Under the pieces are notes generated by a model that was given only the letters and a program-made list of their open reading frames with translations, had not been told where the DNA came from and searched no databases. The position numbers and the translations under genes are program-made. Shown here in pieces: positions 56,278-63,547 of a stretch of 64,000 nucleotides of DNA. This DNA comes from a virus: positions 109,366 to 173,365 of IMG/VR virus record IMGVR_UViG_3300033153_013152. One strand, written 5' to 3'. How positions within the stretch are numbered: position 1 is the stretch's first letter; every line of letters begins with the position of its first letter.

Positions 56278-57531
56278 TATACTCTCCCAAATTTAATCCT
56301 ATTTGGATTTCCATTTTTCTTAAAATTTTCTATATATTTACTAATATACATTTCCCACAAATCAACCATCTTTTCTTTTGTAAAATTTTTCAAAACCCAA
56401 TTTCTAGCTTTTTTACCAATTTCTTCTCTTTCTTCTTCAGACATATTATATAATTTTAACAGACCTTCGACAACTTGTTCAACAGAATTTCTATCGTCAT
56501 AAATATAAGGAATTTCTTGAGAACCACTAAGAGTTCTAGTAAGTGGCTTTAAACATATACCCAATTCATTATTCTCATCATCAAAAACTTGATCTTGTAA
56601 ACCACCAGTTTTATTAACAATAACTGGAGTTCCACAAGCTAACGATTCTAAACATGATAAACCAAAACCTTCATTATTTGAAACATTAATTGTAACATCT
56701 GCAATATTATAAAAAACGGCCATTTGTTCTGGAGGAACTTTTTCTTTTGAAAACGCTATTTGTTCTGGCTTCAAACCAAGCATTTCACAAACAGAAAATA
56801 AATTAGCACCTTCTGGATCATGAGGATCTGTATGCATAAGAAAAAATACTTTATCTTTTCCAACTTTTTCTGCAAACTTTGCATAAGCTTCTACAATCAT
56901 AGAAGTCATTTTTCTTCTAGCATTTCTAGAATTATAAAATAAAATAAATTTATCTTTTCTTTCATCGACAAAAGTATTATTTTTTAATTCTTTTATCTCT
57001 TTTTTATCATATGGTTTATACAAATCAACATCCAAACCATGAGGAATATATGCACAATTTTTGGTACCACATAACTCTTTTACAAAATTATAAGTTATTT
57101 TAGAAATACATCCAATAAAACTACAACAATCATATGATGACTTATTATATTTTGGAGTTGGTTGACAATCCCAAACATGATAATATAAAATTGGAATTCC
57201 TCTATCTTGTATTTCATCCATTATGTTAAAAAACCAACCATAAAATCTTGGATCAGTCATAAACCAAATTGCATCAATTTTGTGGAAATCTATAATTTCC
57301 CTAACCATTTTTTCATTTCCATAACCATCAACAGGTAAAATAATCCAATCATCACCATATTCTTGAATTTTAATAGGATCATATTTTGGATGCTTAATGG
57401 CTCCGACCTAAACTAATAAATTGATATTTGTCAGTTTTTAAAAGACCCTCAATAATATATTTACTTTGAGTACCTACACCACTAGGTACCAATGGCATAT
57501 CTCCAAGAGTTAAAATTCTATATTTATCCAT
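56277..57531 (-). CDS. GT4-type glycosyltransferase, read through a CGGA +1 frameshift, 417 aa
   Basis: ATG 57531 (MDKYRILTLGDMPLVPSGVG) has a GAGG site and the N-terminal acceptor-loop of GT4 enzymes. Frame 0 hits a stop at 57394, three codons after CGG (codon 43). Skipping the C continues FISLGGAIKHPKYDPIKIQE, then 374 residues with HGLDVDLYKPYDKKEIKELK, ARRKMTSMIVEAY and NEGFGLSCLESLACGTPVIV, the donor E-x7-E site. A separate short gene and a 343-aa remnant would otherwise result. Confidence 0.88.
57402..57405 (-). other. CGGA recoding site in the GT4 glycosyltransferase
   Basis: In-frame GGT CGG AGC CAT TAA. Skipping the C yields SLG-G-AIKHPKYDP and joins the acceptor domain to the catalytic domain. 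The bases around it (GGTCGGAGC) are the same as in epimerase 1. Confidence 0.83.
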
Positions 57532-57769
57532 TTTTAACCTCTTTGATTGTTTGCATAATACTATCATTAAAATTATCAATTAATTCATCAAGTGATTTTT
57601 TATTTTGAACCATGATTTGTTTTGCCTGATCAAGACTTTCGAATGGTCCTAATTTTACAGCTTTAGGCATAATTACTATAAAACTATTCTCAGATAATTC
57701 TGCTATATTACCATATTCATTATTAATATAAAAAATTAATCCATCCTCTTCAATTTTTTTCCATTCCAT
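57524..57769 (-). CDS. Small alpha/beta protein, 81 aa
   Basis: ATG 57769 (MEWKKIEEDGLIFY) follows GGAG at 11 bases; the frame continues ten codons upstream into the preceding gene. It ends in the overlap with the glycosyltransferase. No motif is recognised. Confidence 0.5.
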   Translation of the reverse strand: MEWKKIEEDGLIFYINNEYGNIAELSENSFIVIMPKAVKLGPFESLDQAKQIMVQNKKSLDELIDNFNDSIMQTIKEVKNG

Positions 57770-58059
57770 TTTTTCATTTTCTCCATAGTTTCTAAACAAT
57801 CTTTTCTCATTTGCTTCTGTCTGGCATTTATATCGCCATAATAATCAAAAAGAATCATATATCTAAAATATTTTTTCATATCATTGATAAATTCTTTGTC
57901 AGATTCTATTTCTTTTTCACATCTTAAACATATACTTTTTCCTGTAACTGCATAAATAAAAAATGAATCACTACAAAATTTATAAATTTTGTGACCAAAA
58001 ATTATACAAACCAAATAAGCAAAAAAAATCTTAATTAATTTTACAATATTTTTAATCAT
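57736..58059 (-). CDS. Single-pass membrane protein with a CxxC pair, 107 aa
   Basis: Residues 5-23 (IVKLIKIFFAYLVCIIFGHK) are a transmembrane helix. A CLRCEKEIE segment follows, and the rest is basic. Possibly an envelope or lysis-related protein. Its last 34 bases overlap the next gene. Function unknown. Confidence 0.55.
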   Translation of the reverse strand: MIKNIVKLIKIFFAYLVCIIFGHKIYKFCSDSFFIYAVTGKSICLRCEKEIESDKEFINDMKKYFRYMILFDYYGDINARQKQMRKDCLETMEKMKKWNGKKLKRMD

Positions 58060-58253
58060 AAATTTTCCTCCACATCTTCGAAATCAACCCCAATTGTTCC
58101 ACTAATATAACATCTTACAACAGTATTCAAGAATTGTTGCAGATTTATCACGTCCTCACGCATTTTCTTTTTGATTTTATAATAGTCCTCCATTTCAATT
58201 CTGGATGACAGCATTTTAGGATTTCTAAATTTATATTTCTTTCTTCTCGGCAT
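58056..58253 (-). CDS. Ribbon-helix-helix-like DNA-binding protein, 65 aa
   Basis: ATG 58253 (MPRRKKYKF) is preferred, preceded by TGGAGTG; an in-frame upstream ATG at 58313 has no ribosome site. The basic N-terminus and the segment RIEMEDYYKIKKKMREDVINL followed by a second helix suggest a ribbon-helix-helix repressor. It lies directly beside the iteron region, so it could bind those repeats. Confidence 0.55.
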   Translation of the reverse strand: MPRRKKYKFRNPKMLSSRIEMEDYYKIKKKMREDVINLQQFLNTVVRCYISGTIGVDFEDVEENL

Positions 58254-58342
58254 TTCAATTTCACTCCAATCGCGGTTTGTATATTGTACATAAATAGAAA
58301 TATAAAACTTCAAAAGAATAAAAAAATGTATACATTATTAAA

Positions 58343-58517
58343 TAAATATAGATCTATTATAAATTAAATATAGTATAAATAATAAGTTAAATATAGATCT
58401 ATTATAAGTTAAATATACTATAAATAATAAGTTAAATATAGATCTATTATTAAATAAATATAGATCTATTATAAATTAAATATAGTATAAATAATAAGAT
58501 AAATATAGATCTATTAT
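58343..58517. repeat. 45-bp iteron array with ATAGATCTAT palindromes
   Basis: The palindrome ATAGATCTAT occurs at 58347-58356, 58392-58401, 58437-58446, 58459-58468 and 58504-58513. Four units follow a 45-bp spacing and one is 22 bp from its neighbour. Between them lies AAATTAAATATAGTATAAAT-like sequence. The array is 90% or more A+T and sits in the 393-bp gene-free stretch at a divergent strand switch. It is a candidate replication origin, a partition site, or an operator. Confidence 0.85.
58373..58492 (+). promoter_or_regulatory. Three TATAAATA late-promoter-like boxes
   Basis: TATAAATA, the T4 late promoter consensus bound by gp55-type sigma, occurs at 58373-58380, 58418-58425 and 58485-58492 in the plus direction. 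Since the window encodes a gp55-like sigma, these could drive the plus-strand module. In so AT-rich a repeat the match may also be chance. Confidence 0.35.
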
Positions 58518-58646
58518 AATATAATAATAGTCCCAACCGGCGCTTATAAAATTTTAGCACATTTTTTGTAAAAAGTTAATAGTTGATTATTTTTTTTTAT
58601 TGTGGTAATATAATAAAATATAATTTCTGAAGGAGAATAAAATCTA

Positions 58647-58868
58647 ATGTCATGCAAACATTATAATCACAAACTTAAAAAAAATGAAAGACATTATATA
58701 AATTCTGCTAAAAATAATAATTGTGTTTTATGTTTAGCAGAAAATGAAGGTCCAATGACTCAAAATGAAATTGGAAAATGCTTCGGAATTAGTAAAGTAC
58801 GTGTAAATCAAATAGAAAAAAAAGCTCTAAAAAAAATCAATCGAATTTTGTATAAAATGATCAATTAA
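58647..58868 (+). CDS. Small sigma region 4-like HTH protein, 73 aa
   Basis: Residues about 35-68 (EGPMTQNEIGKCFGISKV followed by RVNQIEKKALKKI) match sigma-70 region 4.2 with its DNA-recognition helix. The N-terminus has Cys residues (SCKHYNH, NCVLCL) that could bind zinc. It may be a transcription factor that redirects host polymerase. It has a strong AAGGAG ribosome site. Confidence 0.75.
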   Translation: MSCKHYNHKLKKNERHYINSAKNNNCVLCLAENEGPMTQNEIGKCFGISKVRVNQIEKKALKKINRILYKMIN

Positions 58869-58871
58869 CCA

Positions 58872-58899
58872 TTAACTTTCTGCAAAATTTATGTATAAT
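58872..58899 (+). promoter_or_regulatory. Candidate sigma-70-like promoter upstream of 58938 gene
   Basis: TTAACT (58872-58877), a 16-base spacer and TATAAT (58894-58899) precede the 67-aa gene by 38 bases. The -10 box is perfect and the -35 box matches four of six positions. Confidence 0.4.
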
Positions 58900-58937
58900 A
58901 ATATGATAATAATTGTTTAAAATTTATAGGAGAAAAA

Positions 58938-59141
58938 ATGTGGATTAATAATGAAAAAGTAGCACAAGAAAGTGATAGATATGATTCAGAAGAACTAATT
59001 GCTGAACTTCTTTTGGCTCAAGCTGGTGAAACTGCACAACAAAGAATGAAGGAATATGCTCAAGAAGAAAAACAAAGTGTAAAAGAAATTGCTCGTAGAA
59101 CTGCCAGTAATTTACTATCAAGTTTTACAGATAGACTTTAA
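58938..59141 (+). CDS. Small helical protein, 67 aa
   Basis: AGGAG lies seven bases before the ATG. It is acidic and Gln/Glu-rich (SEELIAELLLAQAGETAQQR) with a predicted all-helical fold. CGT is used for Arg here. No family recognised. Confidence 0.65.
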   Translation: MWINNEKVAQESDRYDSEELIAELLLAQAGETAQQRMKEYAQEEKQSVKEIARRTASNLLSSFTDRL

Positions 59142-59221
59142 TTTTCTTATCTCTTTTTGTTCGTAAAGAATGAAAGTTTTTTTATAAGCAAATATCTAAT
59201 TATATAGAGGCAAAGAAAACG

Positions 59222-59521
59222 TTGGATGTGTTTATTGTACTTGTTCTTTTTTTTGTTTGGAATATTTATTTAACTTTTAAATTGAAAAAAAAAGAAATAA
59301 AAATAAAAAAAATAGAAGAAGAATTAGATCTTTTAATTAAAGCAGGAAATTTATTTATAAAATTTCAATATGATGTTTCTAAATGGGTTAATCTTATTGA
59401 AAAATCTACGAAAGAATTAGAAGATAGTGTATTAATAATTATTGACAAATTAAATCCTATATCATCTTCTAAATATTCTGAAACAAAAAAAAATGATGGA
59501 AATTCAGGAAAACTAAATTAA
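59222..59521 (+). CDS. Membrane-anchored coiled-coil protein, 99 aa
   Basis: TTG 59222 (or GTG 59228) starts a protein with an N-terminal transmembrane helix (FIVLVLFFVWNIYLTF), then a charged coiled coil. AGAGG is upstream. It may be an envelope or lysis regulator. Function unknown. Confidence 0.55.
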   Translation: MDVFIVLVLFFVWNIYLTFKLKKKEIKIKKIEEELDLLIKAGNLFIKFQYDVSKWVNLIEKSTKELEDSVLIIIDKLNPISSSKYSETKKNDGNSGKLN

Positions 59522-59523
59522 AG

Positions 59524-59985
59524 ATGCATGTTAATATTAAATATATTGAAAGAACATGTCTCAAAGAAAAACCTTTTATAAAATTAATTAAAAAATACGC
59601 AAAAACAAAAAGTAATATTTTAGTAGTTTTTGATAAAAGATATAAAAATTATGGTGGTTTTTCTTGGAATCCCAAGAAAAAAATAAATGAAATAAGATTA
59701 GGGATAAAAGCTAATAAATATTCTAATGAAAATACTAAATTATCGTGTAATTCTGAAAAATATAATTTTATTTCTACTATATTACACGAAATAAAACACA
59801 TGAATCAACGTGAAGAATTAGGAAAAAAATTTTGGGATAAAAATTATTATACAAATAAAGATTTAAAAAATGCCCACCTTTCTGTAGAATTTTCTAAATG
59901 CGAATTAGAAGCAAAAGAATTTGAAGCTAAAAATGTCTTGCAAAGTGTAAAATATTATGATAGTCTAATTGAAGATGGTAAATGA
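59524..59985 (+). CDS. Zincin-like metalloprotease, 153 aa
   Basis: ISTILHEIKHMNQREELG contains HExxH with a likely Glu ligand in KCELEAKEFEAKN downstream. It has no signal peptide. It could be a phage maturation or host-degrading protease. It is the second of four HExxH-type proteins in the window. Confidence 0.65.
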   Translation: MHVNIKYIERTCLKEKPFIKLIKKYAKTKSNILVVFDKRYKNYGGFSWNPKKKINEIRLGIKANKYSNENTKLSCNSEKYNFISTILHEIKHMNQREELGKKFWDKNYYTNKDLKNAHLSVEFSKCELEAKEFEAKNVLQSVKYYDSLIEDGK

Positions 59986-60034
59986 ATTAAAAATAATTAA
60001 TTAATATTTTACGTACAACAGAAAGGGAAATAAA

Positions 60035-61030
60035 GTGTTTGAACTATCTTTAAAAGAAAAATTGAAGATTTATGCCAACAAGAATCTAAATGTATTATTT
60101 ATCGGTACTCATGGTATTGGCAAAACTACAGTAGCAAAAGAAGTAATTGAAGAAGATATGAAAATGAATTATGCCTATTATTCTTGTGGCACACTTGATC
60201 CGTGGGCTGATGTTGTAGGTATTCCAGTTACAGATAAAGAAGAAAAAAGCCTAGATTTCTACAAACCAAAAAAAATGAAAGAAGCAGAAGCTATTTTCTT
60301 TGATGAACTCAATAGGGCTCATCCTCGTGTCCTCAATGCAGTTCTTGAAATTATTCAGTTCAAGACTGTAAATGGAGAATCATTGCCCAAACTAAAGTTT
60401 GTATGGGCGGCCATCAATCCACCAGATGGTGATTATCAAGTAGAGATGATGGATAAGGCTCTTGAAGATAGATTTCATTGTTATATCACAATGAATGCCA
60501 AATTGGATTCAGAATATCTTTCAAAGTGTATGGACAAGAAGATTGTAAATATTCTTTCTGATTGGTGGCATAACGATTTATCAGAAGAGCAGCGCAAGAT
60601 CGTAACTCCACGTAGAGTTGAATATATTGGAAGAAATATTGCCAATTCCGTCCCATGGACTGATTGTCTTCCTTATGGTCAACTCTTCCCAATTGCTTCT
60701 TTGAAAGAAAGATTGGATGCAATGAAACTAGGAAAAAAAACAAAGAGGAACTATACCAAGAAATATATTCTTTCTCATATTGACGAAATTGTCAAAGATA
60801 TGAAAGATGATGTTTCTATTGCGATGAAAATCAAGAATTTGCTCAAAGACTTTGAAATCAGGGAGTATTTTGAGGCAAGAGATATCATTGAAAATATGCC
60901 ATCAGAGTGGCTCAAGGATCTTCAAGCCGAGAGATTGCCAATCTTTACAAAGAAGTTCAAGGATACTTTCAAGGAAAATAAAATAAAGCTATCTAACTAT
61001 CCAAAAATTAAGAAAGTATTTGGTATCTAA
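60035..61030 (+). CDS. MoxR-like AAA+ ATPase, 331 aa
   Basis: Walker A GTHGIGKTT (about 24-32), Walker B AIFFDELNRAHP (about 86-97), sensor-type WAAINPPDG and an arginine region form an AAA+ domain of the MoxR/RavA type. AAGGGA precedes GTG 60035. The VWA protein next door is its usual partner; together they form a chaperone-like unit that inserts metal or remodels a target. Confidence 0.87.
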   Translation: MFELSLKEKLKIYANKNLNVLFIGTHGIGKTTVAKEVIEEDMKMNYAYYSCGTLDPWADVVGIPVTDKEEKSLDFYKPKKMKEAEAIFFDELNRAHPRVLNAVLEIIQFKTVNGESLPKLKFVWAAINPPDGDYQVEMMDKALEDRFHCYITMNAKLDSEYLSKCMDKKIVNILSDWWHNDLSEEQRKIVTPRRVEYIGRNIANSVPWTDCLPYGQLFPIASLKERLDAMKLGKKTKRNYTKKYILSHIDEIVKDMKDDVSIAMKIKNLLKDFEIREYFEARDIIENMPSEWLKDLQAERLPIFTKKFKDTFKENKIKLSNYPKIKKVFGI

Positions 61031-62355
61031 TGAATTCCAAAAGACTAGATAAGTATCATGAGGCAATTGATTATCTCTATGCCCACAATAAGAATCTATA
61101 TATAGAAGTAACTAAGTTGGGATATCCTAAATTTTCTAATTCTCTTGCTATACCAACAGCAGGTGTTGCTTGGGATGAGCAAAAAAAGAGAATTATATTT
61201 TTGTTTGATGCCGGATTTTTCGACAGATTAAATATTGAACAACTAGCTTTTATTATTGGTCACGAAGCTTCTCATGTATTTAATTTGCATATGTTTCAAG
61301 CGAAAAGAATGCACGACAAATATAAGGCAAGAGGTAGAAAAATTGAAATTCCCTATATGATGAAGAAGTTGAATGTTGCCCAAGATTGCGTTATCAATGA
61401 TTCTTTGGTTTTTTGGTTTAAGTTTCCCAAAATTTTATCAACCGAAAAGGAAATTAGACACGTTTTTGGTGATGAAATTTATGAAGGCATAAAAAAGGCA
61501 GGCAAAAAAAGCGGTTTAATGTACGGAAAAGAAGTCATCAATATGGATTGTCACGACTTAACTTCAGAAGAAGTGTTTGAATTGATGGAGGATCCACCTG
61601 AGTATAAAATGATGAAACATGCTTGGGAAAGTTTTTTCAACGAAGATGGTACATTGAAAGAAGAATTTGTCAAGAAAATCAAGGACTTTATTGAAAGAAA
61701 CAAGAGCAGCTCTGGTCTAACTGAAGAAGAATTGTATCAGATGGAAAAAATGGAGGACGAATACAACAAAACCACAGATCCATCTGTTGCTGGCAATGAA
61801 ATTAACAAAAACAAAAGAAGTATCAGCACAGGAAACTCAAGTCTAAACTGGGATCGTATTCTTGCAAACTTTGTTGAGATTAGAAAGATGGAGGATGTTT
61901 GGAATAGACCCAACAGAAAGTTGTACGATTATTATCCAGATGTTCTTTTGCCCTACTGGAAAGACAGAGAAATTCAAGAAGTATTTGTAGCAATTGATTC
62001 TTCTGGTTCAATTGACTATAATGCTTTGTCTTTGTTCGCAACTCTTATCAAGAATACGCCAGATCATATTAAAATTAAAGCGATTTCCTTTGACACACAA
62101 TGTTATGAATATGATCCTAAAGGCGACAAGGATCCAATTGGTGGTGGTGGAACAAAATTTGATATTATTGAACAATATATTCAAAATAATTTCAAAAAAT
62201 ATCCAAAAGCAGTTTTTGTTCTAACTGATGGTGCAGGTTGTCCAGTTCAGCCAAAACACAAAGAAAGATGGTGTTGGTTGCTATATGGCCCATGTATGGA
62301 AGATTATTGCAAAGATATGAAAAAATATAAAATTTATGATATAATAAGGAAATAA
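61030..62355 (+). CDS. VWA protein with DUF2201-like zincin domain, 441 aa
   Basis: An N-terminal zincin-like site IIGHEASHVFNLHMF (about 76-90) lies before a linker. The C-terminal VWA/MIDAS has VAIDSSGSIDYNALS and LTDGAGCP. It overlaps the MoxR stop with TAATG. The pair is known in bacteria and phages with unclear function, possibly assembly of a complex or toxicity. Confidence 0.82.
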   Translation: MNSKRLDKYHEAIDYLYAHNKNLYIEVTKLGYPKFSNSLAIPTAGVAWDEQKKRIIFLFDAGFFDRLNIEQLAFIIGHEASHVFNLHMFQAKRMHDKYKARGRKIEIPYMMKKLNVAQDCVINDSLVFWFKFPKILSTEKEIRHVFGDEIYEGIKKAGKKSGLMYGKEVINMDCHDLTSEEVFELMEDPPEYKMMKHAWESFFNEDGTLKEEFVKKIKDFIERNKSSSGLTEEELYQMEKMEDEYNKTTDPSVAGNEINKNKRSISTGNSSLNWDRILANFVEIRKMEDVWNRPNRKLYDYYPDVLLPYWKDREIQEVFVAIDSSGSIDYNALSLFATLIKNTPDHIKIKAISFDTQCYEYDPKGDKDPIGGGGTKFDIIEQYIQNNFKKYPKAVFVLTDGAGCPVQPKHKERWCWLLYGPCMEDYCKDMKKYKIYDIIRK

Positions 62356-62356
62356 A

Positions 62357-63163
62357 GTGCAAATTGTGCAGGACAAGCTTGATAGAGTTTCATACTCTTC
62401 TTTGATCAATTGGAAGGATTGTCCTTATTATTTTTATCTACATCACATTCTAAAAATAGCAAAAAGCCCCAACAGTGTGCCCACAATATGGGGCAAATTG
62501 CTCCATAATTCGCTTCAGAGCTTTTTAATTAATAAAAATGACCTCGACCCCATCATTAATAATTTAAATCGAACCTGGGGCAAATTTGGACGAATTTACA
62601 AAAAATATATTGATCATGACAAATGGGATCTTGAAGGTATCAGAGAGAGTGGTGAAATCATATTGAGGAACATTGATGACCACATGGTTAAGGCTTTTGG
62701 TGAAGGTTATAAAGTTTTATCATCAGAAGAAACATTATTTGAGGATTATGGCGATATCAAGTTCAAGGGATTCATTGATATGGTCATTGAGACCAAAGAA
62801 GGTAAATTGGTCATAGTTGATTTCAAAACTTGTTCTTCCAATTTTATGTTCAAAAAATTTCAAGATAAATACAAAGATTATCAATTAAGCTTATATAAAA
62901 ATTTTTACATTAAGAAGCACAACATAAAAAACCCAAAAGATTTAGAGACTTACTTCGTTTTGCTAGAAAGAAACCCCAAATCTAAGAAAATCATTGAGGT
63001 TTTAAGAGTTACTTCGGGAAAGAAAAAGCTAGAAAATGCTTTAAGTTTTGTTGATAAAGCCTTGAATAATATAAGAAAAGGAAGGCATTTAAAAAACAGA
63101 ACTCACTGCAAGAAATATGGTGGGTGTATTTATCATAATACTGAATACTGCCCTAGAAGATAG
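62357..63163 (+). CDS. PD-(D/E)XK nuclease, RecB/Cas4-like with C-terminal Cys cluster, 268 aa
   Basis: GTG 62357 has AAGGA six bases upstream. RVSYSSLINWKDCPYYFYLH, then GFIDMVIETKEGKLVIVDFK (Asp...D-x-K motif) and QLSLYKNFY are the RecB-type nuclease hallmarks. Cys residues at the N-terminal CPYYF and the C-terminal HCKKYGGCIYHNTEYC could hold an iron-sulfur cluster as in AddB/Cas4. It probably processes DNA ends in replication or recombination. Confidence 0.85.
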   Translation: MQIVQDKLDRVSYSSLINWKDCPYYFYLHHILKIAKSPNSVPTIWGKLLHNSLQSFLINKNDLDPIINNLNRTWGKFGRIYKKYIDHDKWDLEGIRESGEIILRNIDDHMVKAFGEGYKVLSSEETLFEDYGDIKFKGFIDMVIETKEGKLVIVDFKTCSSNFMFKKFQDKYKDYQLSLYKNFYIKKHNIKNPKDLETYFVLLERNPKSKKIIEVLRVTSGKKKLENALSFVDKALNNIRKGRHLKNRTHCKKYGGCIYHNTEYCPRR

Positions 63164-63410
63164 ATTTTTTAAGAAGAGATTCCGTTACACGTATAATTTC
63201 TGGATGACCAAATTCTTCAATAAAACATTTTGAGCAAATCATAAAATATGTTGACTTCTTATTTGTTTCATGATAAGCAATTGCAACCATTCCTTTGCTT
63301 TCTTTATATCCTTTAACATTAAAAGTCATATATAAATTTGTACAACAAATATCACAATGATCTTCAAGTGCTATAGTATTTTTGTTTGGTCTGGGAAGAG
63401 CATTTCCCAT
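63153..63410 (-). CDS. Zinc-binding protein, 85 aa
   Basis: Two Cys pairs (CDICC, CSKC) 34 residues apart make a zinc-ribbon-like fold. Its 3' end overlaps the convergent nuclease gene by 11 bases, so the two transcripts run into each other. ATG 63410. Function unknown. Confidence 0.65.
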   Translation of the reverse strand: MGNALPRPNKNTIALEDHCDICCTNLYMTFNVKGYKESKGMVAIAYHETNKKSTYFMICSKCFIEEFGHPEIIRVTESLLKKSIF

Positions 63411-63419
63411 ATTCTTTTT

Positions 63420-63547
63420 TCAACAATTTTTACACATAAAAAATATATATTTCCAAGAAGGAACATAATAATGAAAACTCATACTTTCATTATAAGAATA
63501 TTTTTTTTACAAAGAATACATATATATGTTGAATTATTATTTAACAT
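63420..63547 (-). CDS. Small zinc-ribbon protein, needs -1 shift at A8, 42 aa
   Basis: ATG 63547 overlaps the zincin gene end and reads MLNNNSTYICILCKK to an A8 run at 63491-63498. In frame 0 it stops soon after. A -1 shift (or one missing A) gives KYSYNESMSFHYYVPSWKYI and a C-terminal CKNC, so the protein has two CxxC pairs. The YYVPSW end resembles the zinc ribbon at 22491-22683. The break could be a homopolymer error or a slippery A-AAA-AAA site. Confidence 0.5.

Larger units (their letters stand above)
58254..58646. other. Divergent intergenic region
   Basis: This 393-bp stretch has no gene I can support. It holds the iteron array, a short GC-richer patch (CCAACCGGCGC near 58534) and AT-rich DNA upstream of the plus-strand module. 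A ribosome site AAGGAG lies 11 bases before ATG 58647. Confidence 0.7.

Noticed and set aside
16541-57405. Random sequencing errors as the explanation for the nine CGG breaks
   Set aside because: Errors would not all insert a C before GG and always in a codon frame that gives glycine. Sites lie in different contexts and in conserved positions. Systematic base-calling at a modified motif remains possible and is named as a test.
58531-58560. tRNA gene or terminator near the GC-richer CCAACCGGCGC patch
   Set aside because: I could not form a cloverleaf or a convincing hairpin with a T run from the surrounding bases.
58583-58614. Promoter TTGATT...TATAAT before the sigma-4-like gene
   Set aside because: The spacer is 20 bases, longer than usual, and no extended -10 is present.
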